DNA of 64,000 bases from an uncultured Erythrobacter sp. (GTDB lineage Bacteria > Pseudomonadota > Alphaproteobacteria > Sphingomonadales > Sphingomonadaceae): positions 597,501 through 661,500 of the forward strand of contig NZ_CANMIJ010000001.1 of NCBI RefSeq assembly GCF_947497915.1. The letters are read 5' to 3'. The position numbers and the translations under genes are program-made. A model generated the notes under the pieces. That model was not told the DNA's origin. It saw nothing but the letters and a program-made list of their open reading frames with translations, and searched no databases. Shown piece by piece: positions 21,795 to 31,008 of the stretch. Numbering within the stretch: the first letter of the stretch is position 1; each line of letters opens with the position of its first letter.

Positions 21795-22916
21795 GTGAAA
21801 ATTGCTGTCCTGAAAGAACGCGCCGCGGGCGAAACGCGGGTTGCTGCGTCGCCCGAAACGGTCAAGAAATTCATCGCCTTGGGCAATGAATTCGCAGTCG
21901 AAGCGGGGGCAGGTGCACACGCAGCGATCTCCGATGAAGCGTATGCTGAGGCAGGTGCAACGATTGGTACGGCCGCTGCGACGGTAAAAGGGGCAGACAT
22001 TGTTCTGGGCATCCAAGCTCCCGAAGTCGCGCTGTTAAAAGGCGCCGCAAAAGGCGCATGGGTTGCCGCCCTGTTCGACCCTTTCGGCAATAAAGAGCTG
22101 CTTGAAGCATACGCGAAAGCGGGTTTTGAGGCGCTTTCGATGGAATTCATGCCGCGCATCACTCGCGCGCAATCCATGGATGTGTTGTCCAGCCAGTCGA
22201 ACCTTTCAGGCTACAAAGCGGTTATCCATTCGGCAGACGTATATGGCCGCGCATTTCCGATGATGATGACGGCAGCGGGCACGGTTCAGGCCGCGCGCTG
22301 CTTTATCATGGGCGTCGGCGTTGCCGGACTTCAGGCGATTGCCACAGCCAAACGCCTCGGCGCTCAGGTTTCCGCGACCGATGTTCGCTCCGCCACGAAA
22401 GAACAAATCCAAAGCCTCGGCGCAAAAGCGATCTTTGTTGAGGATGTCGCTGGCATCGAAGGCGAAGGTTCGGGCGGCTATGCCACCGAAATGAGCGACG
22501 AATACAAGGCTGCGCAGGCCAAGCTGGTTTCCGAACATATCGCCAAACAGGATATCGTGATTACCACCGCGCTTATCCCGGGCCGCGCCGCGCCGGTTCT
22601 TATCACAGACGCACAAATCGCGACGATGAAAGAGGGCAGCGTGATTTTTGACCTTGCAACAGCGCAAGGCGGCAATGTCGAAGGATCAAAGCCTGACGAA
22701 GTCGTCGAGAAACACGGCGTCAAAATCATCGGCTATGCCAACACACCCGCGCATCTTTCCGCCGACGCATCGGCCCTGTTCGCGCGCAACCACTTCAACT
22801 TCCTCAGCGCTTTCTGGGACAAGGAAGCCGGCAAGCCCGAACTCGACGAAGAAATCGGCGATGCCATCCGCCTGACAAAGGATGGGGAAGTTGTGAATGA
22901 ACGGCTGAAGAGATGA
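21795..22916 (+). CDS. pntAA: NAD(P) transhydrogenase subunit alpha part 1
   Basis: MKIAVLKERAAGETRVAASPETVKKF; SMEFMPRITRAQSMDVLSSQSNLSGYKAV; VGVAGLQAIATAKRLGAQVSATDVR. Confidence 0.95.
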   Translation: MKIAVLKERAAGETRVAASPETVKKFIALGNEFAVEAGAGAHAAISDEAYAEAGATIGTAAATVKGADIVLGIQAPEVALLKGAAKGAWVAALFDPFGNKELLEAYAKAGFEALSMEFMPRITRAQSMDVLSSQSNLSGYKAVIHSADVYGRAFPMMMTAAGTVQAARCFIMGVGVAGLQAIATAKRLGAQVSATDVRSATKEQIQSLGAKAIFVEDVAGIEGEGSGGYATEMSDEYKAAQAKLVSEHIAKQDIVITTALIPGRAAPVLITDAQIATMKEGSVIFDLATAQGGNVEGSKPDEVVEKHGVKIIGYANTPAHLSADASALFARNHFNFLSAFWDKEAGKPELDEEIGDAIRLTKDGEVVNERLKR

Positions 22917-23290
22917 GGATGGCGGTTGCGGCCCCATGTATGGTTGGAGCGGTCCTGTCTCTCTCATCCTGTGAGCGAGATGCGCTTTTTGAACAATATT
23001 TTGTAATGCGACACGCGGCGGATTGCGCAAGCGTCGATCCGAGAACTGATCTCAGTGCATTCGAGCGCGAGAACGCCCGCACGAATGCGATGCTGGATAT
23101 GGGCAGGGTAAATGGCGTTGGGCACGACATTGAAGCTGCAGAGCGGCATTGGGTCGAAACTGACGGTTATGGCGACATGGCATGCGAGTTTCAGCTCGTC
23201 GACGACATCAGCGAAACTCAGCCAAGCCTCGACAAGTATCGGGCGGCCAATAACGCTTTGAAAGCTGCGATCGCAGCGGAGGCAAACTAA
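22913..23290 (+). CDS. Putative lipoprotein inside the pnt operon
   Basis: Hydrophobic N-terminus with LSSC lipobox; overlaps pntAA at 5' end and the next ORF at 3' end. Confidence 0.72.
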   Translation: MRMAVAAPCMVGAVLSLSSCERDALFEQYFVMRHAADCASVDPRTDLSAFERENARTNAMLDMGRVNGVGHDIEAAERHWVETDGYGDMACEFQLVDDISETQPSLDKYRAANNALKAAIAAEAN

Positions 23291-23571
23291 TGGACTTCAT
23301 TTCAATCCTATCGATCTTCGTGCTGGCGTGTTTCGTCGGCTATTATGTGGTGTGGTCGGTTACGCCTGCGTTGCACACGCCTTTGATGGCTGTGACCAAC
23401 GCGATTTCCTCTGTGATTATTGTCGGCGCGCTGATTGCGGCGGCTGAGGCGGGCAGTCCGGCTGCCAAATATCTTGGGCTGTTCGGGGTTGTTCTCGCCA
23501 GCGTGAACATCTTTGGCGGCTTTGCCGTGACGGAGCGTATGCTCGCCATGTACAAGAAAAAGGAGAAGTAA
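23290..23571 (+). CDS. pntAB: NAD(P) transhydrogenase subunit alpha part 2
   Basis: YYVVWSVTPALHTPLMAVTNAISSVIIVGALI; NIFGGFAVTERMLAMYKKKEK. Confidence 0.94.
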   Translation: MDFISILSIFVLACFVGYYVVWSVTPALHTPLMAVTNAISSVIIVGALIAAAEAGSPAAKYLGLFGVVLASVNIFGGFAVTERMLAMYKKKEK

Positions 23572-23574
23572 GAG

Positions 23575-25032
23575 ATGACCTTCTCCATCCTTGCAGGCGC
23601 CGCAGACAGCGCATCCGGAACACCGTCATGGGCGATGCTCGCCTATCTCGTTTCCGGCGTATTCTTCATCCTCGCGCTGCGCGGGCTTTCATCGCCAGCG
23701 ACGAGCCGTGCGGGCAACCGCAATGGCATTATCGGAATGCTCATCGCGGTCGCCACGACCCTGATCACGCATGACATCGCGAACATTGTCGAGATTGCGA
23801 TTGCGATCTTCATCGGCGCGCTAATCGGCGTGACGGTCGCGCGCAAAATCGCGATGACATCTATGCCGGAACTGGTCGCGGGCTTTCACTCACTTGTTGG
23901 TTTGGCCGCTGTCGTGGTGGGCCTCGCCGCATGGCTTGACCCGGCGAGCTTTGGCATCACAGATGCGAATGACCAGATCCTGTTGGTCAGCCGGATCGAG
24001 CTTGGCCTTGGCATCGCGATTGGTGCGATCACCTTCTCCGGTTCGATTATCGCGTTCCTGAAATTGTCGGGCAAGATGGGCGGATCGCCGATCCTCTTGC
24101 CGATGCGCCACGTCATCAATCTGGGCACACTCACCGCAATCCTGGCAATGATCGGTATCTACGCAGTGTCGCCAGATGGCGGCGCGGGCGAAGGCTATCT
24201 GATCATCGGGATCACGGTGCTTGCCTTCATCATCGGCTTCCTGCTGATCATCCCGATCGGCGGCGCGGATATGCCGGTGGTTGTGTCGATGCTGAACTCG
24301 TATTCGGGTTGGGCCGCGGCTGCAATGGGCTTCACGCTGGGCAACAGCGCGATGATCATCACAGGCGCGTTGGTCGGCTCATCCGGCGCAATCCTGTCTT
24401 ACATCATGTGTAGGGCGATGAACCGCAGCTTCATCAGCGTGATCGCAGGCGGCTTTGGCGCGGATGCAGGCGGCGCCGGAGACGGCGAAGCGCGCGAACA
24501 GCGTCCCTACAAACAAGGCAGCGCAGACGATGCGGCGTTCATGCTGGAACAGGCAGAGAAGGTCATCATCATCCCGGGCTACGGCATGGCTGTTGCTCAG
24601 GCGCAGCATGCTCTGCGCGAGATGGCGGATCTGCTCGAAGCGAAAGGCGTCGAAGTCAAATACGCCATTCACCCTGTTGCGGGCCGGATGCCGGGGCACA
24701 TGAACGTGCTGCTTGCCGAGGCCAGCGTTGAATATGACAAGGTGTTCGAGCTGGAAGATATCAATTCCGAATTCGCGCAGGCCGATGTGGCATTCATCAT
24801 CGGCGCGAACGACGTGGTGAACCCGGCGGCGAAAACCGACAAAACCTCGCCGATCTACGGCATGCCTGTGTTTGACGTGGACAAGGCCAAGCAGGTGTTC
24901 TTCATCAAACGCTCCATGGGCGGCGTCGGCTATGCCGGTGTCGACAACGATGTGTTTTACATGGATCAAACCATGATGCTGCTTTCTGACGCCAAGAAGA
25001 TGGTTGAAGAGATCAACAAGGCGTTGGATTAA
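23575..25032 (+). CDS. pntB: NAD(P) transhydrogenase subunit beta
   Basis: ADMPVVVSMLNSYSGWAAAAMGFTLGN; VIIIPGYGMAVAQAQHALREMADLLE; IGANDVVNPAAKTD. Confidence 0.96.
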   Translation: MTFSILAGAADSASGTPSWAMLAYLVSGVFFILALRGLSSPATSRAGNRNGIIGMLIAVATTLITHDIANIVEIAIAIFIGALIGVTVARKIAMTSMPELVAGFHSLVGLAAVVVGLAAWLDPASFGITDANDQILLVSRIELGLGIAIGAITFSGSIIAFLKLSGKMGGSPILLPMRHVINLGTLTAILAMIGIYAVSPDGGAGEGYLIIGITVLAFIIGFLLIIPIGGADMPVVVSMLNSYSGWAAAAMGFTLGNSAMIITGALVGSSGAILSYIMCRAMNRSFISVIAGGFGADAGGAGDGEAREQRPYKQGSADDAAFMLEQAEKVIIIPGYGMAVAQAQHALREMADLLEAKGVEVKYAIHPVAGRMPGHMNVLLAEASVEYDKVFELEDINSEFAQADVAFIIGANDVVNPAAKTDKTSPIYGMPVFDVDKAKQVFFIKRSMGGVGYAGVDNDVFYMDQTMMLLSDAKKMVEEINKALD

Positions 25033-25037
25033 TTACC

Positions 25038-25430
25038 GTGGCGGAGGCGACAAAGACACATCCTGTGCGTTTGACCGTTATCCTTTTGGCGATTGTCCTT
25101 ATCGCGTTTGCCGGTTGGCTGACGTTTCGCGATGGCGGCTGGCTTAATCAGGTGACCGAAGACCGGGTTGAGGATGCATTGATACTCAACGGAGTGCCGC
25201 TGTCTATGGCCGAGTGCATGGCGCCAAAGCTGACCGAACGGCTTTCGATTGGTCAGCTGCGCTCGCTAGAAAACCTCGCGCCTGCCGAGGGTGAAGAGCG
25301 CGTGCCCACCAGCCTTTCGGGCGCGCTGGACCGCTTGAAACGTGTTGAGGATAACGAAGCCGTCAGACAGCTTGCGGTTGTAGGTGCGCGGTGCGGTTCG
25401 GAAAGTCTCCTTCGCGGACTTTCTCTCTAA
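25038..25430 (+). CDS. Hypothetical single-TM protein
   Basis: GTG start 6 nt after pntB; N-terminal TM VILLAIVLIAFAGWLTF; no family recognised. Confidence 0.6.
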   Translation: MAEATKTHPVRLTVILLAIVLIAFAGWLTFRDGGWLNQVTEDRVEDALILNGVPLSMAECMAPKLTERLSIGQLRSLENLAPAEGEERVPTSLSGALDRLKRVEDNEAVRQLAVVGARCGSESLLRGLSL

Positions 25431-25505
25431 CGTCTCGCGTTCCAGCGGGCTTGCCAATTCCCATGCCTTTGCGCAGAGTGCGTAAGAGGGATGGGAGACA
25501 CTTAC

Positions 25506-26696
25506 ATGATCAGATTGACCGTAGCCGCGCTTGCCCTTTGCAGCGCCGCACCGTTGCTTGCCGATACGCACACAATTTCGCCGGGTGAAGGCGCGCAGGA
25601 GCGTTTGCAAGAGGCTCTGATCCTTGCTGAGCCGGGTGATGAGGTTGTGCTGGAGGCGGGGCGTTACACGCTTTCCGACGGGCTTAGCCTAGATGTTGAC
25701 GGCGTGACGTTGCGCGGGGCGGGTATGAACGCCTCCATCCTCGATTTCACCAATCAAGCCGGATCGGGCGAGGGGCTGCTCGTAACCTCGGACAACGTCA
25801 CCTTGCGCGACTTCGCGGTTGAAAATGCCAAGGGTGACGGGATCAAATCAAAAGGCGCGGATCAGATCGTCTATCACGCGCTCCGCGTTGAATGGACGGG
25901 AGGCCCCAAAGCGTCCAACGGCGCCTATGGCATCTATCCGGTCGAGGCATCGAACATCCTCGTACAGGACAGCTATGTGCGCGGCGCATCTGACGCGGGC
26001 ATCTATGTTGGCCAATCGGAAAATATCATCGTTCGCCGCAACAGTGTCGTTGAGAATGTGGCCGGGATCGAGATTGAGAACAGCAACCATGCCGAGGTGA
26101 CAGAAAACCTCGCGACCAAGAATACAGGCGGAATTCTGGTGTTCGATTTGCCGGGCTTGCCCAAAGTCGGCGGCGGCGATGTGCTCGTCGCGCGCAACGC
26201 TGTGATCGACAACAACACCGATAACTTTGCGCCTGAAGGCAACATCGTCGCCAGTGTTCCATCGGGAACCGGCGTGATGATTATGGCCAATACGAAAGTT
26301 CAGGTGCTCGACAATGCGCTGATCAACAATTCGACATCGCACGTGATGATGATTGCCTATACCCAGCCTTACACGGATGAGCGTTTTCAGCCGCGCCCGG
26401 TGCAGGTTGAAGTGCGCGGCAACGTCTACGGTTCGGGCGGCAATGCGCCGGACTTTGCCGGTGGTGATGTGATCGCGTCTATGATGGGCGGAAGCTTGCC
26501 TCCTATTCTCACCGACGGGCTGCACGAGAATTTGGGTCGCGGCGACAATGTGCCAATCCTGACCCTTGGCCTGACCGAAGTGGGGCAGCCCTTTACTGAG
26601 GCACAGCCGAGCCTACTCCGAGCCGCTCCGATCACCTCGACATGGACAAATGATCCGGTCGAATTGCCCGCTGAAATGGAAGCTCGCATCCGGTGA
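25506..26696 (+). CDS. Secreted parallel beta-helix repeat protein
   Basis: Signal peptide MIRLTVAALALCSAAPLLA; repeats ASNILVQDSYVRGASDAGIYVGQSENIIVRRNSVVENVAGIEIENSNHAEVTENLATKNTGG. Confidence 0.87.
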   Translation: MIRLTVAALALCSAAPLLADTHTISPGEGAQERLQEALILAEPGDEVVLEAGRYTLSDGLSLDVDGVTLRGAGMNASILDFTNQAGSGEGLLVTSDNVTLRDFAVENAKGDGIKSKGADQIVYHALRVEWTGGPKASNGAYGIYPVEASNILVQDSYVRGASDAGIYVGQSENIIVRRNSVVENVAGIEIENSNHAEVTENLATKNTGGILVFDLPGLPKVGGGDVLVARNAVIDNNTDNFAPEGNIVASVPSGTGVMIMANTKVQVLDNALINNSTSHVMMIAYTQPYTDERFQPRPVQVEVRGNVYGSGGNAPDFAGGDVIASMMGGSLPPILTDGLHENLGRGDNVPILTLGLTEVGQPFTEAQPSLLRAAPITSTWTNDPVELPAEMEARIR

Positions 26697-27712
26697 GAAT
26701 GCCGCTGCTGATCCTATCGGCTGCTGCGGCGGCACTGGCCGGCTCTATCACCGTCAACGCGACGGTGGTTGAGGAGGCAGTGGTCAACGATGTGGCCGTG
26801 ATGGAGGGCATGCCGCGAACGCTTTCTGAATATGGCTTCTTTTGGGATGCGGCGGAGCAAAATCCCGCCCACAATGTACTCAATTATGAACTGAACACAC
26901 CGCTCTATTCCGATGGTGCGGATAAGCTGCGCTTTATCTATCTGCCTGAGGGCGAGAAGCTTGGCGCACATGGCGAAGGGTTACTCGAATTTCCTGTCGG
27001 CAGCGCGATTATCAAGACTTTTACCTTTGGCGAGGGTGATGATCGCCGTTTGATCGAAACGCGCGTGTTGCTGCACCGCGCCGATGGCTGGACGGCGCTG
27101 CCATACCGCTGGAACGAAGAGCAGACCGATGCAAAGCTGGCTCTGGCTGGTGCCCGCATTCCGATGACACGGCCCGACGGGGAAGAGATCAGCTACCGCA
27201 TTCCGAACAAGAACCAGTGCAAGACGTGTCACAGCAAAGATGGCGAGGTCATTCCGATTGGGCCGAAAGCGCGCAACCTCTCTGGCGAATGGCTCGCACA
27301 GACAGTCAGCGAAGGTCTGTTGGACGTTATGCCGGCGGGCGCCGATGCGCTGCCGCATTGGGATGAGCGTGATGGAGCGGAAACATCCAGCCTCGCGCGC
27401 GCGTATCTCGATGTGAATTGTGCGCACTGCCATCAGCCGGGCGGCGGCGCGTCAAATTCGGGCCTTGATCTGCGATGGGAACAGGACGATTTGGCCAAGC
27501 TCGGCATTCGCAAACCACCTGTTGCTGCAGGTCGCGGAGCAGGCGGGCACAAAGTGTCCATCGCACCCGGAGCCCCTGATACCTCCATCTTGGTCTACCG
27601 CATGAGCTCAACCGAAGCAGGCGTTGCCATGCCGGAACTTGGCCGTTCTACGAATGATGATGATGGCATCGCCGTCGTCCGCAAATGGATTGAGGAGATG
27701 CCTGCATCATGA
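26693..27712 (+). CDS. SO2930/HNE_0200-like diheme c-type cytochrome
   Basis: Two CxxCH sites: CKTCHSK and CAHCHQPGG; signal-like N-terminus; overlaps the beta-helix gene. Confidence 0.85.
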   Translation: MRMPLLILSAAAAALAGSITVNATVVEEAVVNDVAVMEGMPRTLSEYGFFWDAAEQNPAHNVLNYELNTPLYSDGADKLRFIYLPEGEKLGAHGEGLLEFPVGSAIIKTFTFGEGDDRRLIETRVLLHRADGWTALPYRWNEEQTDAKLALAGARIPMTRPDGEEISYRIPNKNQCKTCHSKDGEVIPIGPKARNLSGEWLAQTVSEGLLDVMPAGADALPHWDERDGAETSSLARAYLDVNCAHCHQPGGGASNSGLDLRWEQDDLAKLGIRKPPVAAGRGAGGHKVSIAPGAPDTSILVYRMSSTEAGVAMPELGRSTNDDDGIAVVRKWIEEMPAS

Positions 27713-28686
27713 AATGGTTCTTACGCATCCTCGGCGTCCTCGTCGCAGTTCTCGTGATATTGTTTCTGGCGTTCCGCACACCGGATACCGATGCGGCGGA
27801 GATGCGCGTCAAGTATGGCGGTGAACCTTCGCAATTTGTCGAGATTGGTGACGGTGTGACGGTCCATCTGCGCGATGAAGGTCCGCGTGATGCGCCTGCG
27901 ATCCTGCTCCTTCACGGCTCGAATTCCGATCTTCACACATGGGACGAATGGGCCGACGGGTTGAAAGATGCATACCGCGTAGTCCGCTTTGATCAGGTTG
28001 GGCACGGCCTTACTGGTCCGGATGCAGGCGATGATTATAGCCGCGCGAATTACATCGCGGATATTCGCGAGGTCGCAGATGCGCTTGAGCTTGAAACCTT
28101 CGTCTTGGGTGGCAATTCGATGGGCGGGAAGCACGCTCTTGCCTTTGCTGCCACCTATCCAGATCGTCTGACAGGCCTTGTTTTGGTCGATTCCAGCGGG
28201 ATGCCCATGGATGCGCAGGTTCAGGCGGATGATGAGGACGAGGATAGCGGCAATATCGGCTTCACCATCGCCAAGACACCCGGCATCAACAAAATTGCAG
28301 AGCAGATCACCCCGCGATCCCTGATCCGGCAAAGCCTTGAGCAAAGCGTCTCCGTCCAATCCGTTGTGACGGAGGAAGCGGTTGACCGGTATTGGGAATT
28401 GCTACGCTATCCGGGCAACCGCGCTGCCACCATGGCGCGCTTTACCACCGAATATGATCCGCTGTCCGAGGAAGAGATCGCCGCGATCACCCTGCCAGTG
28501 CTGATCCAATGGGGCGACGAAGATCGCCTGATCCCGCTTTCCGCCGGACAGTGGCTGGACAAAACACTCACATCGAGCCGTTTGGTGATTTACGAAGGGA
28601 TCGGGCACCTTCCGCAGAAAGAAGCGCCCGAGGCGACGATTGGCGATGTCAAAGCGTGGCTGGGCGGGCTAGAGCCATCAACTTAG
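27709..28686 (+). CDS. Alpha/beta hydrolase, membrane anchored
   Basis: LLLHGSNSDLHTWDEWADGL; GGNSMGGKHALAFA nucleophile elbow; 4-nt overlap with upstream cytochrome gene. Confidence 0.9.
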   Translation: MKWFLRILGVLVAVLVILFLAFRTPDTDAAEMRVKYGGEPSQFVEIGDGVTVHLRDEGPRDAPAILLLHGSNSDLHTWDEWADGLKDAYRVVRFDQVGHGLTGPDAGDDYSRANYIADIREVADALELETFVLGGNSMGGKHALAFAATYPDRLTGLVLVDSSGMPMDAQVQADDEDEDSGNIGFTIAKTPGINKIAEQITPRSLIRQSLEQSVSVQSVVTEEAVDRYWELLRYPGNRAATMARFTTEYDPLSEEEIAAITLPVLIQWGDEDRLIPLSAGQWLDKTLTSSRLVIYEGIGHLPQKEAPEATIGDVKAWLGGLEPST

Positions 28687-28793
28687 CCCGCGTCACGACC
28701 GCTTGGCGCAGCGCGCTATGGACGCGGCGCTCGCTTCGTCGCTAAAGCGCCACAACACGGCTATGAGACTGTAAGGAATTGCCTTTGCGCAAA

Positions 28794-29489
28794 ATGGGTT
28801 TGATCGGCGGCATGAGCTGGGTGTCGACCGGTATTTACTACGACCGGATCAACCGGATCGTTCAAAAGCGCGCGGCCCCGATGGCCAGCGCCCCGTTGCT
28901 CATTGAAAGCCTCGATTTTTGCCAGCTCTATGCATTGCGCGAGGACAAGGACTGGAAACGTGCCTCCGAAGTTTTGTGCGAAAGCGCAAAACGGCTCGAA
29001 GGGGCTGGCGCAGAAGCATTGATCATCGGCGCCAACTCCATGCATAAGTTGTACGATGATGTGGCTGCGTCGGTGGATATTCCGATCCTTCATATTGCGG
29101 ATCATGTCGCACTTTCGATCAAGCGTGCGGGCCACAAGACTGCCGCGCTTATTGGAACCCGCAATGTGATGACGGAAAGCTTTTACCGGAAACGGCTCGT
29201 CGCGCACGGCATCGACTTGCTGCCGCCGGACATGGTGAATGTCGAAATGCTGGACGGCATTATCTACGATCAGTTGATGGTCGGCAAAGCGACCCGCGAT
29301 GCCGAGCGTAAGCTGAAGACAATTATCATGAATAAAGCGCAGGAAGGGGCCGATGCCATCGTTCTTGCCTGTACCGAGCTGAACCTGATTGTCGATGTAA
29401 ATGCCAACGTCCTGCCAGTGTTCGACTCCACCCGGACGCATTGCGAGGCGGCAGCTGACTGGCTCCTGCAACAAGAAGTTGCGGACTAA
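28794..29489 (+). CDS. Aspartate/glutamate racemase-family protein
   Basis: MGLIGGMSWVSTGIYYDRIN; IIGANSMHKLYDDV; IVLACTELNLIV; alternative start at 28779. Confidence 0.85.
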   Translation: MGLIGGMSWVSTGIYYDRINRIVQKRAAPMASAPLLIESLDFCQLYALREDKDWKRASEVLCESAKRLEGAGAEALIIGANSMHKLYDDVAASVDIPILHIADHVALSIKRAGHKTAALIGTRNVMTESFYRKRLVAHGIDLLPPDMVNVEMLDGIIYDQLMVGKATRDAERKLKTIIMNKAQEGADAIVLACTELNLIVDVNANVLPVFDSTRTHCEAAADWLLQQEVAD

Positions 29490-29575
29490 TCACCGCTTCA
29501 CCTCTTGGTGAAAACGCCCTGCCGTGTTGCAACATTTTACTTGGTGCAAACATGGGCTGCCAGTATTAGCGCGGA

Positions 29576-29697
29576 CAAGGATTTGGCATCTCGATGTACA
29601 AAATCCGGGTCCTCGGGTCGCAAAGCCGGAGGCCCTGGGACCGTCTTCCAACCCCCCAATGCACCCGGAAGACGGTCCCGCTTTCTTTCCCTTTTCT
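29576..29697 (+). ncRNA. Candidate small RNA with two hairpins and terminator
   Basis: TTGGTG-N17-TATTAG upstream; hairpin 29605-29614/29629-29638; perfect 13-bp stem 29637-29649/29667-29679 then pyrimidine tract CTTTCTTTCCCTTTTCTC. Confidence 0.42.
29637..29697 (+). terminator. Strong intrinsic terminator-like hairpin
   Basis: GGGACCGTCTTCC-N17-GGAAGACGGTCCC followed by T-rich tract. Confidence 0.7.
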
Positions 29698-29820
29698 CGA
29701 AAAATTGATGCACCGTGTCGGCGACGCATGTCGGTAGGACGGGCACTGTCCACGGCAATCCCACCACGTTGCCCATCTGTTCCCGTTGAGCGGTGCGGCT
29801 GTGTAACCTAATCGAAGAGT

Positions 29821-31008
29821 GTGATGAACCGCGCACCCTATGCCGCCGACCCCGCCAATCATGGCGGTCGTGAATTCGGCCCTCAAATCCGCGCAGGTGA
29901 GGTGCGAAAAGACGGCGAGACCCGCGGCCCGCGTAGCGATTTTCAACGCGACCGTGATCGGATCATCCATTCAATGAGCTTTCGTAGGCTCAAATCCAAA
30001 ACGCAGGTCTTTATTGCGCCTGATGGCGATCACTACCGCACCCGTCTGACGCACAGTCTGGAAGTGGCGCAGATTGGCCGTGTTCTGGCGCGGGCTTTGG
30101 GGCTGGATGAAGACCTGACAGAGGCGCTTTGTTTGGCGCACGACATGGGACATCCGCCGTTCGGCCATGCCGGGGAAGCGGCCTTGTCCGATGCGATGCA
30201 GCGACATGGCGGGTTTTGCCACAACGCGCAGGCGCTGCGCACGGTGATGCGGAATGAAAGTCCTTATCCCGAAAATGACGGCCTGAACCTGACTTGGGAC
30301 CTGCTCGAAGGGTTGGCCAAGCATAATGGGCCGGTTGGCGCGCCGAATTGGGCGCTGGCTGAACTGGATGAGGCGTTTCCGCTGGATCTGGGCAGCTACG
30401 CATCGCTCGAAGCGCAAATTGCCGCCGTTTCCGACGATATCGCTTATGATAATCACGACATTGATGACGGTCTGCGCGCAGGCTTTCTTGACCTTGATGA
30501 CTTGATGGCACTGCCATTTTTGAAAGACCAATGGCGCGCGGTTGAAAATCGCTATCCCAATGCCCCGCGCGACAGATTGCTTAGGGAATTGGTGCGCGAT
30601 CAAATTGGGTTAATGGTGAATGATGTGATCGAGCACACTGCGGAGCAAGTAAAGGGCATTGGCTCCGTTGCTGAAATACGCGGTGCCAATCGGCAGCTTG
30701 GCGGGTTTTCGCCGGCGATGGCTCAGCATGAGCGGACGCTCAAAAAATTCATGTACGACAAGCTTTATTACCACCCGGATCAGGTAAGCGCTGCTGAGAA
30801 AGCGCGCGATGTGATTGCTCGGCTCTTTGCCGCTTATTCGCAAGACGCGCGGCTGATGCCTGAGGATTGGCAAGCGCGGCTGCCTGAGGATGATCCCTAT
30901 CGTTCACGCGTTATTGCAGACTTTATCGCTGGGATGAGTGATCGTTTTGCGATGCAGGCATGCGAAAAAATCTACGGCGAGCGGCCACAGGGGCTGAGCA
31001 ATGTCTAA
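29821..31008 (+). CDS. dgt: Deoxyguanosinetriphosphate triphosphohydrolase-like HD protein
   Basis: SFRRLKSKTQVF; HSLEVAQIGR; LAHDMGHPPFGHAGE; SDDIAYDNHDIDDGLRAG. Confidence 0.94.
   Translation: MMNRAPYAADPANHGGREFGPQIRAGEVRKDGETRGPRSDFQRDRDRIIHSMSFRRLKSKTQVFIAPDGDHYRTRLTHSLEVAQIGRVLARALGLDEDLTEALCLAHDMGHPPFGHAGEAALSDAMQRHGGFCHNAQALRTVMRNESPYPENDGLNLTWDLLEGLAKHNGPVGAPNWALAELDEAFPLDLGSYASLEAQIAAVSDDIAYDNHDIDDGLRAGFLDLDDLMALPFLKDQWRAVENRYPNAPRDRLLRELVRDQIGLMVNDVIEHTAEQVKGIGSVAEIRGANRQLGGFSPAMAQHERTLKKFMYDKLYYHPDQVSAAEKARDVIARLFAAYSQDARLMPEDWQARLPEDDPYRSRVIADFIAGMSDRFAMQACEKIYGERPQGLSNV

Noticed and set aside
25848-26525. 225-aa minus-strand ORF opposite the beta-helix gene
   Set aside because: His/Arg-rich shadow ORF; the plus-strand frame shows clear beta-helix repeats
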